Source: Burkholderia sp. WSM2232 (GTDB lineage Bacteria > Pseudomonadota > Gammaproteobacteria > Burkholderiales > Burkholderiaceae). Taken from it: a stretch of DNA of 64,000 nucleotides. The stretch spans positions 170 through 64,169 of the forward strand of contig NZ_AWZV01000018.1 of NCBI RefSeq assembly GCF_000472545.1. Direction: 5' to 3'. Numbering within the stretch: position 1 is the stretch's first letter; each line of letters begins with the position of its first letter. Made by a program: the position numbers and the translations under genes. Positions 8,427 to 17,613 of the stretch are shown here, in pieces. The notes below the pieces were generated by a model. That model saw only the letters and a list, made by a program, of their open reading frames with translations. It ran no database searches and was not told the origin of the DNA.

Positions 8427-9599
8427 ATGAATGCACCGCACGACACGCCCATGACTCCCTCGTTTCCCTCGCGCCTGCCGAACGTCGGCACCACGATCTT
8501 CACTGTGATGAGCGCGCTCGCCGCCGAGAAAGGCGCGGTGAATCTGGGCCAGGGCTTTCCCGACTTCGGCTGCGATCCGCGCATCGTCGAGGCGGTCGCC
8601 AACGCAATGCGCGACGGCCACAACCAGTATCCGCCGATGGCAGGCGTCGCGCCGCTGCGTGAAGCAATCGCCGGCAAGATCGCCGACCTGTACGGCCGCC
8701 GCTACGATGCCACCACCGAAATCACCGTCACGGCCGGCGCGACTCAGGCACTGTTGACCGCGATCCTGTGCGCGGTTCATCCCGGCGACGAAGTGGTCGT
8801 GATCGAGCCGACCTACGACAGCTATCTTCCGTCAATCGAACTGGCGGGCGGCAAGCCGGTATTCGTCACACTCGAGGCACCGGACTACGCGATTCCATTC
8901 GACCGGCTCGCCGCTGCAATCACGCCGAAAACACGGCTCCTGCTGATCAACACGCCGCACAATCCGACCGGCACCGTGTGGCGCGCAGAAGACATGCGCA
9001 AGCTGGAAGACATCGTGCGCGGCACCAACATGCTGATCGTCTCCGACGAGGTGTACGAACACATGGTCTACGACGGCGCGCCGCACGAAAGCGTCGCGCG
9101 TTACCCCGAGCTGGCGCAGCGCAGTTTCGTGGTGTCGAGCTTCGGCAAGACCTATCACGTGACAGGCTGGAAAGTCGGCTATGTCGCTGCGCCGGCCGCG
9201 CTCACCGCGGAATTCCGCAAGGTGCACCAGTTCAACGTGTTCACCGTAAACACGCCAATGCAGATCGGCCTCGCCGAGTACATGAAAGACCCGGCGCCCT
9301 ATCTGGAACTGCCTGCGTTCTATCAGAAGAAGCGTGACTTCTTTCGCGCCGGGCTCGCCAATTCGCGCTTCAGGCTGCTGCCTTGCACGGGCACGTACTT
9401 CCAGTGCGTCGATTACTCGGCGATCAGCGACCTGCCCGAAGCGGAGTTCGCGCAATGGCTGACGGGCGAGATAGGCGTCGCGGCCATTCCGGTTTCGGCG
9501 TTCTATCACGAGGCGCACGAGTCCGGCGTGGTGCGCTTCTGCTTTGCGAAGCAGGAAAGCACGCTCGCCACCGCGCTCGAGCGGCTGGCGCGGCTCTAG
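8427..9599 (+). CDS. Pyridoxal-phosphate aminotransferase (class I/II, YbdL/methionine type)
   Basis: About 390 aa, fold-type I aminotransferase. Hallmarks: NLGQGFPDF near the N-terminus, TAGATQALLTAI phosphate-binding region, NTPHNPTGTVW, SDEVYEHMVYDG, and the Schiff-base Lys in SSFGKTYHVTGWKVGY. The pattern is closest to YbdL-like methionine (or kynurenine/glutamine) aminotransferases that accept 2-oxo acids such as 4-methylthio-2-oxobutanoate; the exact substrate is inferred. Possible starts are 8388 and 8427; the later one (MNAPHDTP) is chosen without a strong ribosome site. It is convergent with the GST gene at 9718. Confidence 0.87.
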   Translation: MNAPHDTPMTPSFPSRLPNVGTTIFTVMSALAAEKGAVNLGQGFPDFGCDPRIVEAVANAMRDGHNQYPPMAGVAPLREAIAGKIADLYGRRYDATTEITVTAGATQALLTAILCAVHPGDEVVVIEPTYDSYLPSIELAGGKPVFVTLEAPDYAIPFDRLAAAITPKTRLLLINTPHNPTGTVWRAEDMRKLEDIVRGTNMLIVSDEVYEHMVYDGAPHESVARYPELAQRSFVVSSFGKTYHVTGWKVGYVAAPAALTAEFRKVHQFNVFTVNTPMQIGLAEYMKDPAPYLELPAFYQKKRDFFRAGLANSRFRLLPCTGTYFQCVDYSAISDLPEAEFAQWLTGEIGVAAIPVSAFYHEAHESGVVRFCFAKQESTLATALERLARL

Positions 9600-9717
9600 G
9601 AGATCACGCGCGATGCTGCGAACGAACCCACGTTCCTCGCCATCGCGCGCAGCGGCTAGTGCGTGCGCCGCCCGCCGCAGCCCGCTTCATGCCACGCCCT
9701 GTTCGACCCACGAGGCA

Positions 9718-10365
9718 TCAGGCCGGACGCGATGCCGCGATATAAGCCTTGCGGTCTTCCGTCACGCGCTGTGCGGCAGGCCGGCTGTTGATCGCCTTCA
9801 CATAGCTTTTCCAGTCCACACCGGCGTCGAGCAGAAGATCGCGACCGTAGACGGCCTGCGTCGCCATGCCGACGAGCGGCAGGCTCACATACCCGGCTGC
9901 GTCCGCGACACTAAACTGTTCGCCGCGCAAATACGGCGCGAACTTCGCGATCCGCCTGAAGCCCGCAATGTGGTGTGCGAGCAGTTTCTCCACGCGGCCC
10001 TTCGTCGCCTCCGTCACGCTGCCGCCGAAAAACGCCTGCTTGTAGAGGTTGCGCGCCGTCAGTTCCAGATGCACGTCGACGAACGTGATCAGCTCGCGCT
10101 CCTTCGCCGCTTCCCACGGATCGGCGGAGAAAATCCGCTTGTCGGGAAAGCGCGCGGCCAGATACTCGACGATACATTGCGACTCGCACAGGTCGCCCTC
10201 TTCCGTCTGCAGGTAAGGCACTTTGCCGAGCGGCGAGTGAGCAAGTATGGCCTCGTCCTGGCTCGGTTCGACAAACACTTCCTCGAACTCGATGCCGTGT
10301 TCGAGCAGCACGAACTTCACCTTGTTGTAGTAGTTGGAAAGCGCAAAACCGCAGAGCTTGATCAT
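9718..10365 (-). CDS. Glutathione S-transferase family protein
   Basis: A 215-aa GST: thioredoxin-like N-domain (MIKLCGFALSNYYNKVKFVL, then the KVPYL and ESQCIVEYL glutathione-binding segments) and an all-helical C-domain with the conserved SVADAAGY motif near residue 170. The start at 10365 is fixed by an AAGGAGA ribosome site 6 bp upstream; a longer in-frame extension is rejected. It is divergent from the 3-hydroxyacyl-CoA dehydrogenase gene. The substrate is unknown. Confidence 0.9.
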   Translation of the reverse strand: MIKLCGFALSNYYNKVKFVLLEHGIEFEEVFVEPSQDEAILAHSPLGKVPYLQTEEGDLCESQCIVEYLAARFPDKRIFSADPWEAAKERELITFVDVHLELTARNLYKQAFFGGSVTEATKGRVEKLLAHHIAGFRRIAKFAPYLRGEQFSVADAAGYVSLPLVGMATQAVYGRDLLLDAGVDWKSYVKAINSRPAAQRVTEDRKAYIAASRPA

Positions 10366-10492
10366 CGTTGTCTCCTTGCTTTTTCGGTAGGTAAGACCGC
10401 TGGTCCGCGCAGATGCGGCCCTCGCCGCACACACATCAGGTAAATTGCACGAGCGTGCCATTCTAGAATAACCATGGAGTCGAGCAACCGAA

Positions 10493-12049
10493 ATGACCTC
10501 TCGCTATAGCAGCATCGAAACCATCGGCATTGTCGGCAGCGGAGCAATGGGCCGCGGCATTGCGCAAATCGCGGCGCTCGCCGGGCTCAGCGTGCGCCTT
10601 TACGACGCGAATCCTGCCGCCGTCGGAGCCGCACGCGACTACCTCGCCGACACCTTCGCCAAACTCACGGCCAAGGGCAAGCTGGACGACGCACGCTCGC
10701 TCGCGGCGCTCGCCAACGTCAAGGCAGCGCAGGCGCTCGGCGAACTGGCCGATTGCGACCTCGTAATCGAGGCAATCGTCGAAAAACTCGACGCAAAGCA
10801 GGCGCTCTTTCGCGAACTGGAAACCGTGGTGAGCGGGCGCTGCGTGCTCGCGTCGAACACGTCGTCGCTGTCCATCACGGCAATTGCGGCCGGCTGTACC
10901 GACCCGACGCGCGTGGTCGGCTATCACTTCTTCAACCCGGTGCCGCTCATGAAGGTCGTCGAAGTGATCGACGGCTTGCGCAGCGACCGCGCGGTGGGCG
11001 ACGCCCTGATGGACCTCGCGCGGCGCATGGGTCACACGCCGGTTCGTGCCAAAGACATGCCGGGCTTCATTGTCAATCACGCGGGCCGTGGCATGAATAC
11101 CGAGGGCCTGCGCGTGGCCGGCGAAGGCGTGGCGAGTTTCGCAGACATCGACCGGATTATGCGCGAGCAAGCGGGCTTTCGCCTCGGGCCTTTCGAACTG
11201 CTCGACCTGACCGCGCTCGACGTATCGCATCCGGTGATGGAGTCGATCTATCACCAGTTCTATGAAGAGCCGCGCTTCACACCTTCGCCTATCACCGGCA
11301 CGCGGCTCGCGGGCGGACTGCTGGGCAGAAAGAGCGGCGAAGGGTTTTACCGCTATCAGGACGGCAAGCAGCAAGCGGCCCCCGAAGCGCCGGCGCCCAC
11401 CGCGCTGCCGGCAAGCGTGTGGGTCAGCAGGCGCTATCCGCAGGCCCGTCAGGCCGTCGTCGAACTCATCGGCAAGGCCGGTGTGAAGCTCGACGAAGGC
11501 GCGACACCCGCGGCCGAGTCGCTGATCGTGGTGACGCCGCTCGGTCACGACGCCACCACCGCAGCCGTCGATGAAGCATTGGACGCAAGCCGCGTCGTCG
11601 CAGTCGACACGCTCTTTCCGTTCGTCGGCGCGCAACGCCGCACGCTGATGACGACGCCCGCCACCACCCGCGCCGCGCGCGATGCCGGCCACGCGCTCTT
11701 TGCCGCCGACGGCGTGCCCGTCACGGTCATCCGTGACTCGACGGGCTTCGTGGCGCAACGCGTGGTGGCTACGATCATCAACATCGGCTGCGACATCGCG
11801 CAAAAACAGATTGCGTCGCCGCAAGACATCGACCTCGCCGTGATGCTCGGCCTCGGCTACCCGCGCGGGCCGCTCGCACTGGGCGACGCGCTCGGCGCCA
11901 ACACCATTCTCACCATCCTGCGCAATATGTTCGACGTGCTCGGCGATCCGCGCTACCGGCCCTCGCCGTGGCTCGCGCGCCGCGCGCAACTGGGCATGTC
12001 GCTGACTCAATGCGACGCCGCAGACAACCCTACGGAGACTCAGCCATGA
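10493..12049 (+). CDS. 3-hydroxyacyl-CoA dehydrogenase (PaaH-like)
   Basis: A 518-aa NAD-dependent enzyme oxidising 3-hydroxyacyl-CoA to 3-oxoacyl-CoA. Residues 10-190 are the Rossmann domain (GIVGSGAMGRGIAQ; SNTSSLSIT; GYHFFNPVPLMKVVEV with the catalytic His). Residues 190-290 are the first C-terminal helical domain (DMPGFIVNHAGRGM). A second domain near 400-510 repeats it (DSTGFVAQRVVATI). This double-domain form is the one seen in PaaH-type proteins. It overlaps the enoyl-CoA hydratase gene by 4 bp (ATGA), so the two are translationally coupled and catalyse consecutive beta-oxidation steps. Confidence 0.92.
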   Translation: MTSRYSSIETIGIVGSGAMGRGIAQIAALAGLSVRLYDANPAAVGAARDYLADTFAKLTAKGKLDDARSLAALANVKAAQALGELADCDLVIEAIVEKLDAKQALFRELETVVSGRCVLASNTSSLSITAIAAGCTDPTRVVGYHFFNPVPLMKVVEVIDGLRSDRAVGDALMDLARRMGHTPVRAKDMPGFIVNHAGRGMNTEGLRVAGEGVASFADIDRIMREQAGFRLGPFELLDLTALDVSHPVMESIYHQFYEEPRFTPSPITGTRLAGGLLGRKSGEGFYRYQDGKQQAAPEAPAPTALPASVWVSRRYPQARQAVVELIGKAGVKLDEGATPAAESLIVVTPLGHDATTAAVDEALDASRVVAVDTLFPFVGAQRRTLMTTPATTRAARDAGHALFAADGVPVTVIRDSTGFVAQRVVATIINIGCDIAQKQIASPQDIDLAVMLGLGYPRGPLALGDALGANTILTILRNMFDVLGDPRYRPSPWLARRAQLGMSLTQCDAADNPTETQP

Positions 12050-12834
12050 GCGCTGAACTGCTCACCTCGCGCCCAGCCGAAAGCGAGTCGACGCTCGTCC
12101 TCACGCTGTCCAACCCGGGCGCACGCAATGCATTGCATCCCGACATGTACGCAGCCGGGATCGAAGCACTCGATTCAGTGGAACGCGACCCGTCCATTCG
12201 CGCCGTCGTGATCGCGGGCGCGGACAACTTTTTTTGCGCGGGCGGCAACCTGAACCGTCTGCTGGAAAACGGCGCGAAAGATCCTTCCGTGCAGGCGCAA
12301 AGCATCGATCTGCTAGGCGAATGGATTTCCGCGCTGCGCTTTTCGTCGAAGCCGGTGATTGCGGCGGTCGACGGCGCAGCAGCCGGCGCCGGCTTTTCGC
12401 TTGCGCTTGCATGCGATCTGATCGTCGCAGCGGAAGACGCCAAATTCGTGATGTCGTATGCGCGCGTCGGTCTCACTCCGGACGGCGGCGGCTCATGGTT
12501 CCTCGCTCAGGCCCTGCCTCGCCAGCTGGCAACCGAAGTGCTGATCGAAGGCAAGCCGATCGGCGCGCCGCGCTTGCACGAACTGGGCGTCGTCAACAAG
12601 CTGACGAAGCCCGGCACCGCCCGCGAGGCCGCCGTCGCATGGGCCGACGAACTCGGCAAGCTCTCGCCCAATTCGGTCGCGCGCATCAAGACCCTCGTCT
12701 GCGCCGCCGGCACGCAGCCGCTTTCCACGCATCTAGTTGCGGAGCGCGATAACTTCGTGGCTTCGCTGCATCACCGCGACGGGCTCGAGGGCATTTCCGC
12801 TTTCCTCGAGAAGCGCGCGCCCGTCTACAAGTGA
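12046..12834 (+). CDS. Enoyl-CoA hydratase/isomerase family protein
   Basis: A 262-aa crotonase-fold protein. The oxyanion-hole segments are visible as AGADNFFCAGGNLNRL (about residue 60) and DGAAAGAGFSLALACDLIVA (about 108-127). It likely hydrates 2-enoyl-CoA in the same pathway as the dehydrogenase just upstream, which it overlaps by 4 bp; its own stop overlaps the GTG start of the phosphatase gene. The strict catalytic Glu pair cannot be confirmed by eye, so isomerase or hydrolase activity remains possible. Confidence 0.9.
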   Translation: MSAELLTSRPAESESTLVLTLSNPGARNALHPDMYAAGIEALDSVERDPSIRAVVIAGADNFFCAGGNLNRLLENGAKDPSVQAQSIDLLGEWISALRFSSKPVIAAVDGAAAGAGFSLALACDLIVAAEDAKFVMSYARVGLTPDGGGSWFLAQALPRQLATEVLIEGKPIGAPRLHELGVVNKLTKPGTAREAAVAWADELGKLSPNSVARIKTLVCAAGTQPLSTHLVAERDNFVASLHHRDGLEGISAFLEKRAPVYK

Positions 12835-13571
12835 GTACAACCGAGCCAAGCAACATGCCAGCCTATCAGCTACCCAAGCGTCGCCGCATATTCCTGATGC
12901 GTCACGGCGACGTGACGTACTTCGACGACTCGGGCCGCACCATCGACCCCGAAACCGTACCGTTGAACGCCAACGGCCGCGACCAGGCAAGCGCGGCGGG
13001 CCGGGTGTTCGCAGAGCAGCAGGTGCGCTTCGATCGTGTGATCGTGAGCGGCCTGCCGCGCACGGTGGAAACCGCGCAGCGCGTGCTGGCCGAGACGGGC
13101 CAGCAGATCGAACTCGAAATCGAGCCGGCGTGGCAGGAGATTCGCGGCGGCAAGCTGCGGCAGATTCCGCTGCAAGATCTCGAAGCGGCGTTTCTCGGGG
13201 TGTTCGACGGCATCGTGCCGGAAAGCACGCGCTTTCTTGACGGCGAGACGATCGGCGAGCTGTTCGATCGCGTACTGCCGGCGCTTGCCGCCTTGCGCAA
13301 GGACAGTTCGTGGGACACGGTACTGCTCGTGCTACATGGCGGCGTGAATCGCGCGATTCTCTCGCATGCGCTCACGGCCGGGGGACGCACTTTCTTCGGC
13401 CATCTTGCTCAGGCCACGGGCTGCATCAACGCGCTCGACGTCGGCTCGGCACCACGCGACTGGGTGCTGCGCGCAATCAACTATTCACCGCCGTCGCCGC
13501 TGCATCGCGACATCCGCAATACGACGATGGAAATTCTCTACGCACAATTCATCCAATACACGCGTAGCTGA
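12831..13571 (+). CDS. Histidine phosphatase superfamily protein
   Basis: A 246-aa phosphatase of the phosphoglycerate-mutase-like superfamily. The catalytic motif RHGD (IFLMRHGDVTYFD) and the second His (VLLVLHGGVNRAIL) are present. Translation probably begins at a GTG that overlaps the upstream stop (GTGA); ATG at 12855 is an alternative. The tight coupling to acyl-CoA genes and to the kinase that follows suggests it acts on a phosphorylated pathway intermediate, but this is inference; housekeeping phosphatase activity is equally compatible. Confidence 0.88.
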   Translation: MSTTEPSNMPAYQLPKRRRIFLMRHGDVTYFDDSGRTIDPETVPLNANGRDQASAAGRVFAEQQVRFDRVIVSGLPRTVETAQRVLAETGQQIELEIEPAWQEIRGGKLRQIPLQDLEAAFLGVFDGIVPESTRFLDGETIGELFDRVLPALAALRKDSSWDTVLLVLHGGVNRAILSHALTAGGRTFFGHLAQATGCINALDVGSAPRDWVLRAINYSPPSPLHRDIRNTTMEILYAQFIQYTRS

Positions 13572-13591
13572 ACCCGAACCGGAGGAGACAC

Positions 13592-14698
13592 ATGGTGCAA
13601 GCGTCAAAAAGCGGCGAGCCGCAAGCACAAGCAGATTACTCGGCATTCGAGGGCACGCGGCCGGTCAACGAGCGTCAGCGCTTTGACGGAGAGGCGCTCG
13701 CCGCGTGGCTGAGCCAGCATGTCGATGGCTTCTCGGGGCCGCTCACGGTCGAACAGTTCGCGGGCGGTCAGTCGAATCCCACCTTCAAACTCGTCACGCC
13801 GTCACGCGCTTACGTGATGCGCGCGAAGCCTGGGCCAGCGGCGAAACTGCTGCCGTCCGCGCATGCCGTCGAGCGCGAATACCGTGTGATGCACGCGCTT
13901 GCCGACACCGACGTGCCGGTTGCCCGGATGCTCGCGTTGTGCGAAGACGAGAGCGTGATTGGCCGTGCCTTCTATGTGATGGAGTTCATCGAGGGTCGTG
14001 TGCTGTGGGACCCGTCGCTGCCTGGCATGAACGCCGGTGAACGAGCCGCGGTCTACGATGAAATGAATCGCGTGATCGCCGCGCTGCACAGCGTCGCCCC
14101 GCAGAACGTAGGTCTTTCGGACTACGGCAAGCCCGGCAATTATTTCGCGCGTCAGATCGGACGGTGGAGCAAGCAGTACACGGCGTCCGAAACGGAACCG
14201 ATCGAGGCCATGCAACGCCTGATCGAATGGCTGCCGCAACATATGCCGGCTGAAACCAGCGAGCGTGTGTCGATCGTGCATGGCGACTTCCGCCTCGACA
14301 ACCTGATCTTCCATCGCGAGGAACCGAAAGTGCTTGCCGTGCTCGACTGGGAATTGTCGACGCTCGGCGATCCGCTCGCGGATTTCGCCTATCACTGCAT
14401 GGCGTGGCACGTCGATCCTGCGCAGTTCCGTGGCATTGGGGGTCTGGACTGGGCGGCGCTGGGCATACCCGGCGAGCAGCAATACGTGGAGCGCTATTGC
14501 AAACGCACCGGGTTCGAGATTCGGGGCGACTGGAACTTCTACCTGGCGTACAACATGTTTCGCATCGCCGCGATCCTGCAGGGAATCATGAAGCGTGTCG
14601 TCGACGGCACCGCGGCCAGCGCGCAAGCACTCGATGCTGGCCGGCGCGCGCGGCCGATGGCCGAACTCGCCTGGCGCTACGCGCAAAAGGTGCGCTGA
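13592..14698 (+). CDS. APH-like phosphotransferase (ACAD10/11 kinase-domain homologue)
   Basis: A 368-aa aminoglycoside-phosphotransferase-fold kinase. Catalytic loop SIVHGDFRLDNLIF starts near residue 228, with the HGDxxxxN motif at 230, and the metal-binding VLAVLDWELSTLGDP follows. The N-lobe GGQSNPTFKL glycine-rich strand and the AYVMRAKPG Lys are visible. This subgroup matches the N-terminal kinase domain of mammalian ACAD10/ACAD11 and bacterial LvaA, which phosphorylate 4-hydroxyacyl-CoAs. It precedes an ACAD gene of the matching type. A GGAGGA ribosome site precedes the start. Antibiotic resistance is unlikely. Confidence 0.88.
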   Translation: MVQASKSGEPQAQADYSAFEGTRPVNERQRFDGEALAAWLSQHVDGFSGPLTVEQFAGGQSNPTFKLVTPSRAYVMRAKPGPAAKLLPSAHAVEREYRVMHALADTDVPVARMLALCEDESVIGRAFYVMEFIEGRVLWDPSLPGMNAGERAAVYDEMNRVIAALHSVAPQNVGLSDYGKPGNYFARQIGRWSKQYTASETEPIEAMQRLIEWLPQHMPAETSERVSIVHGDFRLDNLIFHREEPKVLAVLDWELSTLGDPLADFAYHCMAWHVDPAQFRGIGGLDWAALGIPGEQQYVERYCKRTGFEIRGDWNFYLAYNMFRIAAILQGIMKRVVDGTAASAQALDAGRRARPMAELAWRYAQKVR

Positions 14699-14781
14699 GC
14701 GCGCTCCGAAAGCAACAGACAAGCTCGCGCGTTTTCCGCAGCGCGCACCCTAAATGTCAGCCGTTATCCGCGAGGTCATAG

Positions 14782-16041
14782 ATGAATTTCGATTACACAC
14801 CGAAGGTCCAGGCGCTGCGCGAAAAGCTGCTCGCCTTTTTCGACGAGTACATTTATCCGAACGAACACGCGTTTTACGCGGAGATCGCCCGCAACCGGCA
14901 AGACGGCAACGCATGGCAGCCGACGCAACTGATCGAAACGCTCAAGCAGAAAGCGCGCGACGCGGGACTGTGGAATCTGTTTCTGCCCGATTCCGTACGC
15001 GGCGCCGGACTGACGAATCTCGAATACGCGCCGCTGTGCGAAATCATGGGACGCGTGCCGTGGGCGCCCGAGGTGTTCAACTGCAATGCGCCCGACACCG
15101 GCAATATGGAAACGATCGAGCGCTACGGCAGCGAGGAAAACAAGCGCGAATGGCTAGAGCCGCTTCTGCAAGGGCACATCCGCTCTGCCTTTTTGATGAC
15201 GGAGCCCGAAGTCGCTTCGTCGGATGCCACCAATATCCAGACCAGCATTGTGCGCGACGGCGACTACTACGTGATCAACGGTCACAAGTGGTGGTCCTCC
15301 GGCGCGGGCGATCCGCGCTGCAAGGTTTACATCGTGATGGGCAAGACCGATCCCGAGGCGCAGCGCCATCAGCAGCAGTCAATGATTCTGGTTCCCTCCG
15401 ACGCGACCGGCGTCACCGTGCACCGCCCTCTTTCTGTTTTTGGCTATGATGACGCGCCGCATGGGCACATGGAAATCACGCTCGACAATGTGCGCGTGCC
15501 GGCAACCAATATGCTGCTGGGCGAAGGGCGCGGCTTCGAAATTGCGCAAGGCCGCCTCGGACCGGGACGCATCCACCATTGCATGCGTCTGATCGGCCTG
15601 GCAGAACGCGCGCTCGAATTGATGTGCAGACGGTCGTTGCTACGCGTCGCTTTCGGCAAGCCGGTAGCGACGCAAGGCGTTACGCAGGAGCGCATTGCCG
15701 AGGCACGTTGCATGATCGAACAGGCGCGCTTACTCACACTGAAAACGGCGTACATGATGGACACGGTCGGCAACAAGGCCGCGCGCGGCGAGATCGCGAT
15801 GATCAAGGTGGTCGCGCCTAACATGGCGTGCCAGGTGATCGACTGGGCGATCCAGGCGCACGGCGGCGGCGGCGTCAGCGACGACTTCCCGCTCGCGTAC
15901 GCTTATGCGTCGGCACGCACGCTGCGCTTCGCCGACGGTCCGGACGAAGTGCATCGCAATGCGATCGCCAAACTGGAACTCGCGCGTTACATGGATCCTG
16001 GCGCAGCGGCCAATGTGGAGACGCCGGTTACGCGGGTTTGA
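14782..16041 (+). CDS. Acyl-CoA dehydrogenase (ACAD10/11 type)
   Basis: A 419-aa flavoenzyme. ACAD motifs are present: FLMTEPEVASSDATNIQT and INGHKWWSSGAGD for FAD and substrate, QVIDWAIQAHGGGGVSDDFPLA in the C-domain, and FADGPDEVHRNAIAKLE at the C-terminus. The GPDEVH ending is the form recalled for ACAD10/ACAD11 rather than the GTxEI of medium-chain enzymes. Together with the upstream kinase it reproduces as two genes what mammals carry as one fused protein. Likely substrates are long or 4-hydroxylated acyl-CoAs. Confidence 0.92.
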   Translation: MNFDYTPKVQALREKLLAFFDEYIYPNEHAFYAEIARNRQDGNAWQPTQLIETLKQKARDAGLWNLFLPDSVRGAGLTNLEYAPLCEIMGRVPWAPEVFNCNAPDTGNMETIERYGSEENKREWLEPLLQGHIRSAFLMTEPEVASSDATNIQTSIVRDGDYYVINGHKWWSSGAGDPRCKVYIVMGKTDPEAQRHQQQSMILVPSDATGVTVHRPLSVFGYDDAPHGHMEITLDNVRVPATNMLLGEGRGFEIAQGRLGPGRIHHCMRLIGLAERALELMCRRSLLRVAFGKPVATQGVTQERIAEARCMIEQARLLTLKTAYMMDTVGNKAARGEIAMIKVVAPNMACQVIDWAIQAHGGGGVSDDFPLAYAYASARTLRFADGPDEVHRNAIAKLELARYMDPGAAANVETPVTRV

Positions 16042-16299
16042 TGGGTGGGTTCGATGCGCGGGCACATTGCGCGGATTTGATGCTCTGCTTCAGTGGGCGC
16101 TTTTTCCGCTTCTTCACGCTTTTTCACGCTTTTTCGCGGGTCGCCGCGGGTCACCGGCGGCTTGCTGGCCGCTTGCCGGCGGTGAGCCGAGCGTGACCGT
16201 GACCGTTTGCATCGCCAGCAACATCGCCCGATCTATGCTCTAATTTTCGGCACGCGCAGCGCCCACCGTGGCGCCGCCGTCACGAACAAAGGAGCGAGG

Positions 16300-17001
16300 A
16301 TGATCGACGTTTACAGTTGGGCAACACCTAACGGCCACAAGGTTCATATCATGCTCGAGGAAACCGGTCTCGAGTACACCGTGCATGCAGTCGACATCGG
16401 CGCCGGCGATCAGTTCAAGGCCGAATTTCTCGACATCAGCCCCAACAACAAGATTCCGGCGATCACGGATTCCGAGGGACCACGCAGCGCAGACGGCAAG
16501 CCGTTCGCGCTGTTCGAGTCGGGTGCGATACTGATCTACCTCGCCGAGAAAACCGGCCGCTTCCTGCCGACCGCCCCCTCTGCCCGCTATTGCGTGCTGC
16601 AATGGCTGATGTTCCAGATGGGCGGCCTCGGCCCCATGCTCGGGCAGACGCATCACTTCCGCATCTACGCGCCTCAGCCGATCGAGTACGCGATCAACCG
16701 CTACACAAATGAAACGCGGCGCCTGTATGGCGTAATGGACAAGCAACTTGGCAAGTCACAGTATCTCGCTGGAAACGACTACACGATTGCGGACATTGCA
16801 TCGTTTCCATGGACCCGCTCATGGCAGAACCAGGGCGTTGATCTCGACGCGTTTCCGAACGTGAAGCGATGGCATGAGGAGATTGCCGCGCGCCCAGCGG
16901 TGATGCGCGGCGTCGAAGTGCTCGCCTCGGCTCGCAAGCCGATAATGGACGATAAGGCCAAGGAAATGCTATTCGGCGCGACGCAGTACGCGAAGCATTA
17001 G
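16300..17001 (+). CDS. yfcG: Nu-class glutathione S-transferase / disulfide-bond oxidoreductase
   Basis: A 233-aa protein resembling E. coli YfcG along its length: ATPNGHKVHIMLEE near the N-terminus, FLDISPNNKIPAI, LFESGAILIYLAEKTG, and MGGLGPMLGQTHHF and NDYTIADIASFPW in the helical domain. YfcG binds glutathione disulfide and reduces disulfides. The start at 16300 follows a strong AAAGGAG site. It is preceded by a 258-bp gap containing a short duplicated TTCACGCTTT motif (16114-16133) and no gene. Confidence 0.9.
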   Translation: MIDVYSWATPNGHKVHIMLEETGLEYTVHAVDIGAGDQFKAEFLDISPNNKIPAITDSEGPRSADGKPFALFESGAILIYLAEKTGRFLPTAPSARYCVLQWLMFQMGGLGPMLGQTHHFRIYAPQPIEYAINRYTNETRRLYGVMDKQLGKSQYLAGNDYTIADIASFPWTRSWQNQGVDLDAFPNVKRWHEEIAARPAVMRGVEVLASARKPIMDDKAKEMLFGATQYAKH

Positions 17002-17136
17002 AGTGCCGAGAGTACTACCGCGGCGTGTTGCTATGCGTGTGGTGCACGCCTCCTCGCGGTTGCTTTGTGACGCATAGGGCGCGAGGCGGCTCCCAGGCTG
17101 CCACGCCATGCGCTTTATCATGCAGCGGGCCAAGCG

Positions 17137-17613
17137 TCAGAAATAATGGCGCGTGATGAACTCGGCGACGCACACGGGCCGGCCATCGTCTTGCCGCTCC
17201 ACTGTGACGTTCCAGACCACTTGCACGCCTGCATTGTCGACATCGGCGACGGACGCGACTGCGAACAGTGCGCGCAATTGCGAGCCCACCAATACCGGCG
17301 ACGTAAACCGCACACGATTCAACCCATAGTTGACGGCCATGCGTTGCTCGATGCGTACGGTTTGTTGCAGCAGCGCGGGAATCAGGGAAAGCGTCAGGAA
17401 GCCGTGCGCAACGGCACCGCCGAACGGCGACTCGCGTCGCGCCCGTTCTGGGTCGACGTGGATCCACTGCTGGTCGCCCGTGGCTTCGGCGAAACGATCC
17501 ACGCTCGGTTGGTCGATCGTCACCCAGTCGCTGACAAGCGGCGGCCCGCCGACGAGCCCCCGCAACGCCGCTGCGTCGTGAAACGTCGCCGGCAATGCGC
17601 TCCGGGTGCTCAC
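17137..17613 (-). CDS. MaoC-like dehydratase (hotdog fold)
   Basis: A 158-aa hotdog-fold protein with the hydratase-2 signature FAEATGDQQWIHVDPERA and AVAHGFLTLSLIPALL (about residues 40-77). It likely hydrates enoyl-CoAs in the R-specific mode or dehydrates 3-hydroxyacyl-CoA. The start is taken as GTG at 17613, overlapping the upstream stop as GTGA; a longer upstream start exists but would overlap the neighbour by about 90 bp. It is the last gene of the minus-strand ACAD operon. Confidence 0.85.
   Translation of the reverse strand: MSTRSALPATFHDAAALRGLVGGPPLVSDWVTIDQPSVDRFAEATGDQQWIHVDPERARRESPFGGAVAHGFLTLSLIPALLQQTVRIEQRMAVNYGLNRVRFTSPVLVGSQLRALFAVASVADVDNAGVQVVWNVTVERQDDGRPVCVAEFITRHYF

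Noticed and set aside
13592..14698. Aminoglycoside resistance gene
   Set aside because: The fold is shared, but the sequence subgroup and the acyl-CoA neighbours point to ACAD10/11-like kinases.
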